From positions 56,323-120,322 of the forward strand of contig JAUIRK010000060.1 of NCBI GenBank assembly GCA_030549495.1: a stretch of 64,000 nucleotides of DNA, read 5' to 3'. The number at the start of each line of letters is the position of its first letter. Position 1 is the first letter of the stretch. Made by a program: the position numbers and the translations under genes. Below are positions 14,231 through 27,147 of this stretch, piece by piece. This DNA is from Nectonema munidae. Taxonomy: Eukaryota; Nematomorpha; Nectonematoida; Nectonematidae. Below the pieces are notes generated by a model. It did no database searches and had not been told where the DNA came from. It saw only the letters and a program-made list of their open reading frames with translations.

Positions 14231-14757
14231 TTGAAAATTTACAATATGTCAAGCTGTTGTAACTTTTCGTGAGGTAAATGAAATTTCACCAAAATTTACA
14301 TATATATATAGAATGAATTAGGTCGTTACGAGTTTATATTATATGATTACAAAGCATGTTATTTATTTTCTTTCAACGCCCTCTTTTTACTTTCAGAGCC
14401 CCCCATTCACAACCAAGCCTCATAACGCCCCCTTTTACTCACTCAACGCCCCCAAGTGGGCGCTAGGGAGCACTTTGAGAAACACTGCTTTAGATTTATA
14501 ACTTTAGTTTCAAATATATTCAGCAATCAAAGAGTTAGAGTTGAATTATACACATAAATTATGAAAAAAAGCTAGTATTTCAACCATGTTGTGTAAGCTA
14601 AAGATAATAGCTTCTAATTACATAGTTAGTCATATGTTTTCAAAAAATTCGTGGTGCTATCATACATTTGATCCCTTCTCAAAAAAAGTCTGGCAGAGAT
14701 GCCCTTATTCCACTCATGCCCAACACATTAATTTTCTTTTGGCTGAACTTCCATTAA

Positions 14758-14897
14758 GTTCCAGATTCTTTTATTTTAGGCCTTCTCAACCGAAAAAGCT
14801 AAAAGAGGCCCTTCGTATTCGAGAGGAAAAGAGTAAAAAAGCTTTATCCAAAGATACAAGGAAGAAAGAAAAAGAGTTTAGTCGAAAGATGCTTTGA
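14758..14897 (+). CDS. possible terminal exon, unrecognised
   Basis: TTCTTTTATTTTAG ending near 14780 is a reasonable splice acceptor. The frame after it encodes a basic, lysine-rich stretch (PSQPKKLKEALRIREEKSKK...) ending at a stop at 14897. Composition is less AT-rich than the surroundings. I recognise no domain. It faces the minus-strand frame at 14878-15204 tail to tail with a 20-bp overlap. This could be a gene fragment or chance. Confidence 0.25.
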
Positions 14898-15383
14898 ACT
14901 TTTGAAAAACCAAATTGCTCCATTGTGTCGTGGGTTGTTTGGAGAAGAGTTTTTTCTTCATCTCGGCCTCCATCTTTTTGATTGGAGTCGTTCGCGTTGG
15001 TGAACGCAATCTCTTCTTTTGCCAGTTTTGGAATCGCGAAAAAATGAAATTATTCTTGGCAGTTTTCTTCTCTAAAGGAAAGGCCTTAATTTTAGAACTG
15101 CTTTTTCCCTTCTTCAAGTTTTTGCACTGGAAGACGTGGATTTCAAAGCCCGTGTTTCCCATGTACTCGTTCGGAAGTTCCACGATCAAGCGATTCTTGA
15201 ACATGTCGCCTTTCTAAAATTGTAACGTTTGCTCATTAAATATTTCTCAAAAACTCCTCGAAATGGGATTAATGATCCTGGAAAGATCTTAAGAGTCACC
15301 AGTGTCCCTGAAGCAAACCCTTCTTCTCTTCTAATGGAAACAACCGGCATATATTTAGTTCTTTTAGCGTAGGCATCAATCAC
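14878..15383 (-). pseudogene. possible host gene fragment, unrecognised, two frames
   Basis: Minus-strand frame one (15383-15186) reads a well-formed stretch including REEGFASGTLVTLKIFPGSL and PFRGVFEKYLMSKRYNF. Frame two (15204-14878) continues without a gap as KNRLIVELPNEYMGNTGFEI followed by a basic tail and a stop. The two overlap near 15200. The junction is either a frameshift in a retro-copy or an exon border (TACAATTTTAG at about 15219-15229 would serve as acceptor). The base composition looks host-coding. I do not recognise the family and assign no function. Confidence 0.35.
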
Positions 15384-17439
15384 ATGTGGTTACACAAAAC
15401 TTTTTGTTGAACAAATCATACCTATTTAATTTTTTTAGTTAAAATGCCTTACAAAGTGATAAAAGAGGAAACTATAAAGAAAATAGGTATAATATAATTG
15501 ATTAGAAAGACATTTTCTAGCAAGAATCATAAATGGTATATTAATTACCGATTACTATATACATACCTGTTAAGGGATAACTATTAGTTTTTCATTTTGT
15601 ATTTCCTAGTTTCCATTATGTTTGGAACATTTTAATTAAGTAATTAAGTCTGGTATGATGTGTTATAGCTATAATTTGTCGAGGTACGAATTTTCAGATG
15701 TGAGACCTACACTTGCCTACATTATGCGGTGAGTGACCGAAGCAAAGAAATGTACAAAGTGCTCGAACGACACCCTATGAACTCACAAAAACATGGCCAT
15801 AAAATTTAATTTTTTGATTGGTTCTTCAATCTTAATCACTTTCTAAATGTCAAATTTTTTAAAAACTATAAATCGTTTTTTTTAATAATTTTTAGTTCCA
15901 ATTTTGATTTCGACCATCAACGGCTTATAAAATTTGATAAGAATAATTTGGTCTTAGAAACTCAAGTCAATTCAAAAACTTGGTTTCTTTTTAGAAAATG
16001 GATATTATTAAATACCCTAAATTTAACGAAATGTATTTTCAAGTTTTTATTTAGCATTAAATCAAGGTATTGGTTCTCCTCAATTTGAGCATTTTCATCT
16101 TTATGAACTCGGTATTTATAAATTCATTCACACAAATCGCTAGTAAATAATAATCGGACACTAAACTAAATTCTTGTTGTGTTAACCGCTTAATTATAAT
16201 AAAATAATTTCAGTTTAGTAATAAAATTTAATGTTCCAAATCATTTTCACATCCGCCATCTACTTCTCCATAGAAATCACCTTGTAAACCTCTTGGGGTT
16301 CAGGAACGGAGATTAAGAAATCCTGTACCTAGACCAGAGGCGCACTGAGCCGTAGATAAATCGGACACTGGGCCAGCCTTATAACTGCAAAAAGGCGATT
16401 TACTTATAAAGACACACACTTCTTAAATGTCCTATATTGTAAATTTTGAGTCTTATTTCTAGATTTAACATACAATTTCAATATGTCTGAAAGTGATGAA
16501 AATGCATGCATTATATTGCAAGGAATATCAAGTACTGGCTAGGGCTACACGCCATGAAATAGTAACAAACATCATGAAAACTAGTTCATTTTCGATACTA
16601 GACTTATAAAAAGTAAATGTTTTATATTCAAAGCAGATATGTTTCGGAGAATCGATTTAGAAGACTTGAAACCCAATTTAAAAAAAAATTTCAAATCAAA
16701 AATGGAAAAAAAAAAAAGCCAAAAACAACACTTACTTTTTAAAGAAAATTTTTCTTTTTAAGGACTGTGGGGTTTGTTGGGATTTTTCTTTTTTTTTTTC
16801 TTTTTTATTTTTTTTATTTCCATCCTCCCATCCCAATTCAATATTTTATTATATTTATAATTTTTCTAGAAAAAGGTACTTGCGATTATTAATGACGATA
16901 TATGATATTCGACACAAAATGGGGTATTCGGATAGGATGCATGTCACAACAAAGCTACCCGAGCATGACAAACGCAAGCATGCCAGCAAATCTCACAGTC
17001 CTTTAAAAGAGCAATTCTCCTTTAAAATGTAGCTGTTGATTTGGCCTCGTTCTATTGTCCAATTTGTAATTGAAATTGTCTTCTAAATTGGGTTTCAAGT
17101 CTTCTAAATTGGGCTCTAGCCTAGAGTAAAAACCCCATAGAAGCCAACTACTTAACTTATTCATTAAAGAGAATTCACAGAATCACCACAATTTTTAGAA
17201 TCTGTAAAACTCCTTGCACAATTAAAGAAATCGTAGACCGACATGAACACATCAAAAAAGTTTATCGATGCAAAAAAGCAGTCGTGGATTTTGAGAGCAC
17301 CACGCCCTTCCTCCAAACCAACATGCTTCTACTTGAGCATATCAGTGCATAGTTAAATCATGTTATAGTCATTCATTTTCAACACTTTCGAATATAGAAT
17401 ATTCAGAAAAAATTCCGTTTTGAAAAGGATATTATAAAA
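15384..17439. other. no gene; inverted repeat and T-rich tract
   Basis: AT-rich non-coding sequence. It includes long T/A homopolymers at 16681-16830 and the 25-bp inverted repeat described separately. Traces of a LINE ORF1 may start near 17160 but cannot be delimited. Confidence 0.4.
16656..17108. repeat. 25-bp perfect inverted repeat, 403 bp apart
   Basis: The sequence from TTTAGAAGACTTGAAACCCA at 16656 (25 bp, to 16680) is exactly inverted at 17084-17108. On the right the unit CTTCTAAATTGGG is also repeated in tandem (17080-17114). The interior is non-coding and T-rich. It may bound a non-autonomous DNA element, but no flanking duplication is clear. Confidence 0.7.
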
Positions 17440-20280
17440 TCTGCTGGGTGTGCATTTTCTTCTGGGTCAGCCGTGTCAGAAAGGGAGTAGAAAACGTATA
17501 ACCTTCCTGAGTAAAACATCTGTGCCAAAAATATTTAATATGAATATTCAAATGTTCAAAAAAGAAGTGGTCAATGAAGTTTAAGATGAGGTGGTATTGT
17601 TCTTAATATTTTTGAAACCCAAAAACAAGATAGTCTTGTTAATCTAGAGACCTAAAGATGTAGGACGCTGGTCCAATTGAATTCAAAATATGAAAAAAGC
17701 AAAGTCACTATTCTGCAAAGTTTCACCAGAAGTACGCTTTAACTATCTAAAAGTAATGATTAAATTTATATTGACTTAACTTCTTGTAAAATTTATGATT
17801 ATATATCACATCGACAATGTACAATATGTTGTGGTTTCATTCAACCACATTTTTAAACATTGTAAGAATCAAAACCAGCTTGTTATTTTTGTTCAGGAGA
17901 GCATAGAGGCAAAGATTGTGTATACAAAAATGATTCATTGACATTGAAATGTTCAAATTTTGTACTGAGCACAATAATATCTCTAATTCTCATCATTCTC
18001 TTAGTTATCTATGTCATCTTCTTGCAAGAGAGAGACAGTACGATATAAATAACACCATCAAATATGAATCCTGAGTTTTTCAATCCATGAAAATCTTAAA
18101 GGTTTTTTCAAACTAGAAAAATACAATTATTTCAAAAAATCCAAAATAGATATGTTTTGTGCTTCGCATTTTAAAAACCGCTCTATGTTTCATGATTTTT
18201 TTTCTTAGAAATTTATTGACTTATATAGTAATCTAGATCTGTGTAATCTTATATTTAGCCTTAACATCCAATCTCTAAGGTCAAAATTTACTTTATTAAA
18301 ATGTCTTATTTCTGTATATGAATCATATGACAAATGCCCACTTCATGTGATTTGTCTACAAGAACCTTGGATAGATGAAAAAAAGTTGTAATATTTATGA
18401 CATCGATGGATATAAATTTGTTTTTGTGCCTCCTGTAATCAGTTCACACAGCGGATTAGGATTTCATGTACACAATAGTGTAAAATTTTCTATCTGTAAT
18501 AGCAACGTGGCAAGTTTTTTTTTTGAAGTCCTCACAATTTTTTTATCTAGAAAACTCTAAATATATGTTTCTTAATAGTATTTATCGTAGACCTACAACA
18601 TCTCTTTCCCACGATATAAAATTATTTTTAACCAAGTTTGGTTTCCATTTTTTGGAGATTTTAATTTTGATCTTCCTAGGATTGATTAGGACAGTCATAT
18701 TCAAAATTTTGTGAATTTAATGTTATCTAGTTCTTAAAAACCTATAGAAAAAATAATTTGATAAAACTTCTTTTCTTTACGATGTTGATAGATAATTATA
18801 GCCCCATTTCATTTATTCCTATCTTATCCCAAATTTTAGAAAAATTATTGTATAGGTTTTCGTAACTATCAAAACACTCAGTCTCTTTTCATTTGCTTAG
18901 GAAATGGTACGCTTACATTGTCCATTGATTTTGCTAAAGCTTTTGATAATGTTTCTCATCAAATCTTTCTTCGAAAGCACAAACTATATGGTATTGAACA
19001 AAAGTCATTGCTTCTCTTCGTATCTTACTTATATCAACGTCGTCAAAATGTATTTGTTGGTGATTCTTTTTCTAATGTGTTGCCTATTTCTTGTGAAGTT
19101 TCCCAAGGCTCCCCATTTTGGATCCCCTGCTATTTCTTATATTTATCAATGACATACATTATTCTAATACTGATCTAAACTTTTTTTGTTTTGCTGATAA
19201 TTTAACTATAAATCTACCCTTTTCTTATAATAGAACTATTGAATGCTTTTCTGTTCAAATTGATAAACTCATACAGTGGTGTAATGCTAATTGTATGACT
19301 ATTATTCACATTAAATCTAAAGCTATGCTGTTAAATAAAAGTAAATCTTTAAACGAGACTTCTTCAATTTTATATTTGAATTACTAAAAACTTGCAATTT
19401 GCTAGGTGTGATTATGGATGATACACTTAACTGGAATCAACACATTTCATATAATACCAACACTAAACTATGTAAAATTGTAGGTGTATTAAAACACTTG
19501 AAAAACTTTTTCCCTTTAGATATCAAACTTTTATTGTATAATTCTTTTTTTCTGCCTTGTATCAATTATTGTATACTGATATGGGGGCATCAAAATATTT
19601 CTTTAATTTATAAGTCTCAAGAGAGAATTCTTAGTTCTCTCTTTTTCTTTCCATCTCACATACAACACAACTTTTCTATAAATCTATTTTTTCAAATTCA
19701 ATGATGACCTTTATTCTTATAATTTAACATTTTTCACCTACAAGCTTTTGAATGGTCGTTTGCCTTCAATATTTGATTCTTACCTGAGTTTTAACTTTGA
19801 AAATACTAGGTATTAATTACGCAATAATAACATGGCGACTGGGCCTTTCTATAAAAATAAATTTGCTATACAATCTATGAAATATAAAGTACCACGTTGC
19901 ATCAGTCTTTTCAAAAAAACAAAGAAACAAGATCAATACAACTCTAATCGTCATATAAGAAATTGCTACGTCTGTCTTCATACATAACTTGATCTAAACT
20001 TTTAAATATCTATGAAACTTTTTTGTACAATACATTTACATTTCTAACATTCTACTTTTGCTTATTCTGTCGTTCTTAGATGTTTATTTCAATCAATTAC
20101 GTATGGGGTTATTACATACAAGCGGCTTTCTGGCCTTTAAAATCCCTCAAAAAATAATATAGTTGGCTATAAATCTCAGGTTTTACCTTTATATTATTTT
20201 CAACTGTCTTTTATTATATATAAATATTTTCCTTTATTATATTTTTTTTGCAAAAAGAATTTTCTTCTCTTTTCTTAAGT
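17440..20280 (+). mobile_element. degenerate LINE (Jockey-like) with ORF1 and ORF2 remnants
   Basis: ORF1 trace: ACYFCSGEHRGKDC near 17877-17920 is a CCHC zinc knuckle, as in Jockey nucleic-acid-binding ORF1 proteins. ORF2 begins near 18230 with LNIQSLRSKFTLLKCL and VICLQEPWIDE (endonuclease), then FGDFNFDLPRI near 18650. The reverse transcriptase follows with LSIDFAKAFDNVSHQIFL (18915-18970), a FADN box near 19185-19196 where F/YADD is expected, and LGVIMDDTLNWNQHI near 19400. It ends with a C-terminal segment to about 19900. Many stops and frame changes are present, and the catalytic second D is N. No clear tail repeat or target duplication was found. Confidence 0.82.
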
Positions 20281-21343
20281 TGTAAGCCGAGTCTTGTTAG
20301 TTAAGTAAGCCTATTTAGCAGCGTTTAAGTCATCTTCAATGAATAGGAAGGTCCGAAAATACCAGATGAAAATAAAACTGTCAATCATATACATCCAAGA
20401 CTTTAGGACAATTTTATAAAGCAACATTTTTCAAAATTTCTCATCTTACTTCAGCAAAAAAGCAAAGCGACTTATTTCAAAAAGCTTAGATTTCTACAAA
20501 GCCCAGAAACTGGGAGAATATGAATTTTTTAATCATCGCTTTAGACGTAGTCAGAGATCACTAATTTTTATGCCTCTAAAATCAGTAATAAAGAGCCCTG
20601 TAAACATGTGGGCCTAAGGGCAAATATTTAGTCTTAGTCCACCTCTGACCTAGATATCTTAAGATTCTTAAGCCAACAAAAAGTACAAGAAGTAGGAGTC
20701 CATAAGAAACACGTTTGAAAAGAATTCCTAGAAACTACTCCAGATGCAAATGATCCCCTACCTTATTCTGATTAATGAAGAAAAAATTTTTATTTTATAT
20801 TTCAGCTTTTTGCACTTGTTTTATTGCAATTTTTAGCTCTTGATATCTTCCACATAATTTAGCCTTTTGTAATTCAGTAAGTTTGTTGTTGGTAAAATTA
20901 AGTTCAAGGTTTTCTTTAGTACTCGCCTAAGTAAGTAAATATGTTTGACTGTTAGTGAAATAAATTAACTTTTTATTGGGGGTTAATGAGATTTCGGTTT
21001 AGATGATATCATATTAAACCGCGCTTTCCGATATATTTAGGGTGGGAGTTTTAGGCGTTTGAAGCATTATGGCTTTCGATTATCTGGTGATTTAACACCA
21101 TCTACCTTGAATGTTCTAGAACGAAGCTACATCATGTGAAGGAAAATTAGTTGGGAACGAACTGATGCATTTTATGCATAATGATCTAAGGAATGACTTG
21201 GACTTTGAAATGTCAAATATGATGGAATATTTGACATTTTAAACTCAGAGAAACAGACCGGCTTATTTGACAATGGCATTTTTATGCCTTCATTCCAACT
21301 AACTTACGTTTGTACTGTGAAAAAGCTAAGAAATGCGGTTTAC
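20281..21343. other. no gene recognised
   Basis: AT-rich sequence downstream of the LINE. I see no coding segment, although further exons of the minus-strand ZP gene could lie here unrecognised. Confidence 0.4.
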
Positions 21344-21510
21344 TATATGCGTGCCACAAGAGTCGAAAGGAACAGTGAATTGCATCAATCTGCTTCCATT
21401 TCCATAAAAGTAGCATTTGTCTTTTTTGGAGGAGGTGTAGAGTTTGCCTGTGTAGTTGTTCTTGAAATTCAAGATTATGTTTGCTTCATTCACTTTGCAG
21501 TTGAGTTTTA
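21344..21510 (-). CDS. ZP-domain (ZP-N) exon of a host gene, partial
   Basis: On the minus strand a strong acceptor (TTCTTCTTTTTCAG) at 21511-21524 opens a 167-bp exon that ends at a GTAAAC donor. It encodes KLNCKVNEANIILNF, YTGKLYTSSKKDKCYFYG and MQFTVPFDSCGT. This is the first three cysteines and the C-G-T signature of a ZP-N domain. ZP proteins are secreted or membrane-anchored and polymerise into egg coats, cuticle or apical matrices. The exon ends in phase 0 just after CGT, exactly as in the related exon at 24915-25166. Whether both belong to one gene or to two paralogues cannot be told; about 3.4 kb with a hAT copy lies between them. Flanking exons were not found. Confidence 0.65.
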
Positions 21511-21543
21511 CTGAAAAAGAAGAAACAGGATCATACATTCAGA

Positions 21544-22983
21544 ATCTCTACAAGGATTTCGTAAATACAAGTGGGGTTTGAAGCGAAAAACTTCATTCCC
21601 TATCGCGCTTACTTGAGACAAAATGAAATAACAATTTAAGAACTTGTTAACATTCATTTACTTGGGATACTTCTTTCATTACTGATAAAACTTTTAAAAA
21701 AAATATACAAAATATTTATCCGGTCTGTGCTTTCTTTCTTCCAATTAAATACAGCTTTTTTAATTCTTAATTTAGAGAGATTCAACCAGTTGAGAGTCAG
21801 TGTAACACCAGTGTTCTAAGAAATAAAAAATGGTTTGCTTTTTTTGTGTATAAGAAGCACAACACTAAAAGGCCTTTAAAGAAAAATTAAATTAACGAAA
21901 AACAATTTTCTTATTTTTTAATGCTTATTTAGCATGGACATTGGACATGCTTGACAAAAAGTTTCCAATGAAAGAGTACTTTGAATGCCATCCCTTCTGA
22001 TCTTATTTCATACTTCAAAATGGAAAATAAAAACAAAATACTTCTTCAGTTAATACAACAACTAAGATTTCGTTTTCATCAATTTTCGAAACAAAAAATA
22101 AGAATTTTTAGAATTTGTAAAATATTGTAAATTTTTTAAAGTATATTTATTTTCATCAATTTTTAATGTAATATTCAAAAAAATCAATTTTAAAACTTGG
22201 TGTCAACGCCAAAAAATTTAATAGATTCAAAAAGAAAAAACTCAGAATTTAAAAATCTTGCTAATTGTGTGCCATTTTATGATATTTTTTGTTTCTTTTT
22301 TTAGAGTTTGAATGGCTTGAAAAAATTAAGTTATTTTTTCAAGGAATTTTCCTTTGCAATTGGGTTTAATATTAAGATAAGTAAAATTTAGATATAGGGT
22401 TTGAATCAGTAAACTGTGTGCGACCAATTGGATAAGAAACTTAAAATGGTAAACTAATATAAAAGGCTTACACTTAGCACCGTTGTTTGAGTAAATCTAA
22501 AATATATAAAACATAGCATTAAAAAGTTATAATTAGTATCTGAAGATTCTTATTCGTTAGGAAAAATTTTAGTTTATAAACAAATCAAAGAATAACTCGC
22601 TAAAAGTATGGACACAGGAAGCAATCAACCAAATTATAAAAGAATACAGAATGCCTGAAAGTTATGGAACATGCCCGCTGAAAAATAATTATATTGGTGT
22701 CTACACTAATTCACCAGCAAAGCGTATTATTAAATCGACATCATTTTGCAATTGATATTAATTTCAATTTTTTGGAAATATATTGCATTTTAAATATGTA
22801 AGTCATTATCGTTTTCAATGATTGAAATTATAAAAATAATTAAAGTAATTAAAAATAATTAATAATAAGTCGATTTTTCGAACAAAAAATGATTAAAGTA
22901 TAAGCTAGAAAAAATGTTTAAAAAAATCATGAAGTTGATTTGCCCCCCTCACATAACGACGCCGTTGTTGAATAGAGACCCCC
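21544..22983. other. no gene recognised
   Basis: AT-rich intron-like or intergenic DNA without recognisable coding segments. Confidence 0.4.
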
Positions 22984-23472
22984 AAGCAGGACAGTGGGGG
23001 ATCCAGAAATCTTTTGTGTGGGGGGGGGGGGGGGGGGGGGGGGGGTATACTAATATTATCAAAATATTTTACACATTTTATTAGGGAAGAAATTTGAAAA
23101 CTATGTAAAATAAATGATTAAAATTATATTACAAAGTATTTTCTTCTTTCTTTTTGCTTTGAAAATCGATCAATGACTTCATCAATTTTGATTTCTATTT
23201 TAGGGTGGAGGTACATGAGAGCAAGTCCTGTTAGTCTCTCGTCGCTCATACGATTATGTAAATAGTTCTTTAAAATTCTTAAAGAACTAAAAGCTCTTTC
23301 TGCTGAACATGTAGTGATAGGAACAGTGCAGAAAATTTTCAAAAGCTTTTTAATATATTTTAGTCGCTCTGGTATTATATCTAGAGCTTCCAGAGGGGTA
23401 GCTGGTGGGGGGGGGGGGGGGGGGGGTATGCATCCCCCCTATCCCCCATCTCAGTCCATTCCTGAAGCAGGA
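22984..23472 (-). mobile_element. short non-autonomous hAT (family A) with perfect TSD
   Basis: The core at 22992-23464 (473 bp) begins CAGTGGGGGATCCAGAAATC and ends GTCCATTCCTG. AAGCAGGA is duplicated exactly at 22984-22991 and 23465-23472. Long G runs lie just inside both ends (23020-23045 and 23407-23426). It keeps only the last part of a transposase gene on the minus strand. A second copy of the same family is at 57173-57457. Confidence 0.9.
23124..23342 (-). pseudogene. hATC dimerisation domain fragment (ZMYM1/DUF4371-like hAT)
   Basis: The frame reads VPITTCSAERAFSSLRILKN followed by MSDERLTGLALMYLHPKIEI and a basic tail to the stop at 23124. This is the hATC domain of hAT transposases of the zinc-finger-MYM-like type. 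The upstream catalytic part is absent because the element is internally deleted, so it cannot encode an enzyme. Its last 30 residues recur nearly unchanged in the 57173-57457 copy. Confidence 0.85.
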
Positions 23473-24700
23473 CTCTACTGTAAATAACAAGAGACAAGAA
23501 TCAAGTTTGGGCCTTAGTCGTGCAAGTGACGTTGAAAGGAATCCAAGATTTTTAGTATTATACTTAATGTTATTTCAAGTCGATCTTAGCCACATCTATC
23601 ACAGGCACAAAAGTTGAATTTCTAGGGAAGGAGCTTAAAAACTTTTTTTCTTTTTTTTTTACTTTTTACACAAATTTATTTATTTTATCTACAAAAATTT
23701 TGTTCCAATTTCCAATTAAACTTATAATGCATCTATTTTATCAGACAATTTTCTCAAATTTAAAATAGATTCAGGTTGATTGAGAAGAATGAATATATGA
23801 TTTTAAGATTGGTAGAGCGAAGATGATTGGTATACACTGTTAAAAAGTGAAGAGATGTATTCCGTATATAAAATTAGTGGCAAAGTGAATTATGCGCGTT
23901 GATTTAGACTGGTAAAAGTTTTCTCTTGGGCTACTCGAAGAAAGGCGTTGCTCGATAATGGAAGCAATTTAAGATGTTCCTTTAGCATTATTACTGAAAT
24001 CCAAAGTATTTTCATAAAAGATGCGGGAGATGTTTGCTCCTTTACCTTTCATATTTTTAAAATCACTGAATATTCTTGTGATTTGAATCCTAATTTTAGA
24101 ATTAGCTCAGTAAAAAATAGTTTTTAGAGAGGAAACATACTTGTCATGCCAGGCACTCGCCATCCGCGCCTCAGATGATCAAAAGTAAAATTGGTTACAA
24201 GGATTTAATTAAAAATACTTGGATAGTAGCTAACGTCTAATAACAAAAACAAACACAAGTTTACTGTAATCCTATCAATCAAGGATGATTCCTACCCTTC
24301 GATCAATGGAGTTTGAAGCAAATTACGCAATAAAATTTCTAGTTTGATTCATCTTTTAAACGCAATTTCTTATTTTCTTGAAAATATGAATTGACTGGCT
24401 AAATAAATTCATTTCATGAATGATTTCAAATATGCTTAACTCAAAAGGATTTGAGAAATATTTATTTTTGATGTCTACTTTTAAATTGTTTTTGTGCGAG
24501 TGTCTTAGATCAAAGTGTATCTATAGAGGGGAGCATTTGATTGTGAAACTAAGATCATACTCTGAAAAACAATTCTAATGAAACCTTCGGATGTACGCTT
24601 CCTGAAGGAGCACTTGCTTGGATCTGAACATTTAGCAAGCATATTGCTTACACTTAGAATGTTACAACTACAACATGATTGATAGAACATTAGAAACAAA
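23473..24700. other. no gene recognised
   Basis: AT-rich. Later exons of the minus-strand ZP gene may be here but I could not identify a ZP-C segment. Confidence 0.4.
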
Positions 24701-24709
24701 TGATTAAAA

Positions 24710-25166
24710 ATAACTTGGAGATTGTTAGCATGAGCAGACTTGATAGCAGAAGCATTTTTTTGGGATTTATCTTGAGAGGCAGGACACCTGAGTTTATTAT
24801 GAAATACTTTGGGATTGTGTTTGAATGTGATACTGAGAGAGTTTGTATAAAATTCTTCCTTGTTGAAAAAGAGAAACATTAAAATAAGCAATTTGGAGTA
24901 AAAGAAAAGGCTACTTTTTTCAAAGTCGAACATATGTTGAAGGGAATGATGACTTTAGCAGTTTCACTTTCTGGATCAAACCAGGAATACGTGCATTTTG
25001 TAGCGTCATTTAAATTTGAGGTGTAAATTTTTTCAATATTGTGAGGATCTGTGTTTAAAATTTGCAGGTTTACGATGAAAGAATCAGAATTGCAAGTGGT
25101 ATGGACTAAAATATGGCATTGTTTAAATATTTCGGTTGTTAAGGTGATTACGATGAGGAAGAGCAT
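24710..25166 (-). CDS. ZP-domain protein, 5' exons with signal peptide
   Basis: Minus strand. ATG at 25166 opens MLFLIVITLTT, a short hydrophobic signal-peptide-like start. The ZP-N domain follows with cysteines in TTCNSDSF, TKCTYSW and FNICST. Exon 1 ends at 24915 (donor GTAGCC) after 84 codons in phase 0. A 56-bp intron ends at CAACAAG and exon 2 starts at 24858 with EEFYTNSLSITFKHN...LRCPAS, supplying the fourth ZP-N cysteine. The 3' border of exon 2 is uncertain; 24710 is approximate. ZP proteins are secreted matrix formers. The start methionine sits in a GAT-rich stretch, so the signal peptide may partly derive from repeat sequence. Later exons were not found, and the gene could be partial or dead. 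Confidence 0.6.
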
Positions 25167-25209
25167 GATGATGATGAGAATGGGTACTGCATGATATTGA
25201 TGATCATGA

Positions 25210-25539
25210 TCAGTGGTTCTTAACAGCAGCCCTGAGGGCTGCATGTGGCCCTCAACTTCTGGTTATGTGTCCCATATGGCAAAGTTGGAGGAAAATAGGC
25301 TACAAATATCATATTAAAAGGAGATTTTGCAAATTTATTAATCTATTATTGTATATGAATTATATGATTTATTAATTTTATGATTAGCAATTTGGTTTTA
25401 ATAATGCAACTAGAATAATATTTCAGAGTCAATTAAAAACGCTTTTTGTAAAAATTGATTTTTGTGCTTTTGATGCAGCCCTCTAATGAAATGTTGATTC
25501 TTAATTTGGCCCTTTGTTGAAAAATGTTGACAACCACGG
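25210..25539. mobile_element. hAT-type MITE beside the GAT array
   Basis: The left end CAGTGGTTCTTAACAGCAGC faces the right end GTTGACAACCACGG, and both ends carry GCAGCCCT and GGCCCT words. Flanks ATCATGAT and ATCATATT agree at 6 of 8 positions. It inserted in GAT-rich DNA between the ZP gene start and the large microsatellite. Confidence 0.7.
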
Positions 25540-25575
25540 ATCATATTGCTTCATCCATCATGTGTTCATTCATGT

Positions 25576-26638
<1,063 letters not shown>

Positions 26639-26639
26639 A

Positions 26640-26790
26640 CTGCATGATTTAATGATGATATTGAGGCGATATTTATAATGGTTGTGATGGTGATGATGTT
26701 TTTGGTGTTGTTGTTTCGATGTTGTGGTTGATAATGTGCATGATGATGCTGATGAAGTTGAAGATGTGATGATGATAATTATCATGATGA
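26640..26790. repeat. degenerate GAT-rich flank
   Basis: Imperfect GATGAT words mixed with GTTGTGATGG and similar. It contains GATACTGCATGAT, which matches GGTACTGCATGAT on the other side of the array near 25184. Confidence 0.6.
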
Positions 26791-27147
26791 AATTATATAA
26801 AATAATAAAAATTCCATTACTTTTAATTTCTGGTCTATTCGAAAATATCTAAATTATAAATAAATCTCAAGTATACAATTAGTCATTAGTGAGTTTAGAA
26901 AAGATTTGGAAAACAAAATCAATAAGCGTGTAAAGTAGCAAAGTTAATCTCGCTGATCAAGTTTTTGAGTAATGTCTATAATAAGCTACATATAGATGAT
27001 AACTTATACCCTTGTTAAGCGTTTGTAACAACACGATTGACACGCCATGGACAAATTGATAATTTTGACTTCAATTCCTGTCCAGTTTTGTTCATTCCCT
27101 CAAGTGTCCTTCATTTACCCTAACAAAACTTAATTAATGTATAGAGT

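Larger units (their letters stand above)
10427..14487 (-). mobile_element. hAT DNA transposon on minus strand, carrying nested insertions
   Basis: The outer ends are CAGTGATTCTCAAA at 10427 and the inverse-like TTTGAGAAACACTG ending at 14487. Both are followed inwards by GCCCCC-rich subterminal words. The 8-bp duplication is not recognisable (ATCTAGTG versus CTTTAGAT), so the ends may have drifted. A minus-strand transposase pseudogene occupies 10572-12842. An insertion sits at 12177-12660 and a 148-bp hairpin at 14083-14230. Confidence 0.8.

Noticed and set aside
15424-15485. Micro-exon (acceptor TTTTTTTAG, MPYKVIKEETIKKI, donor GTATAA)
   Set aside because: It is only about 50 bp, no neighbouring exon can be joined, and such patterns are frequent by chance in AT-rich DNA.
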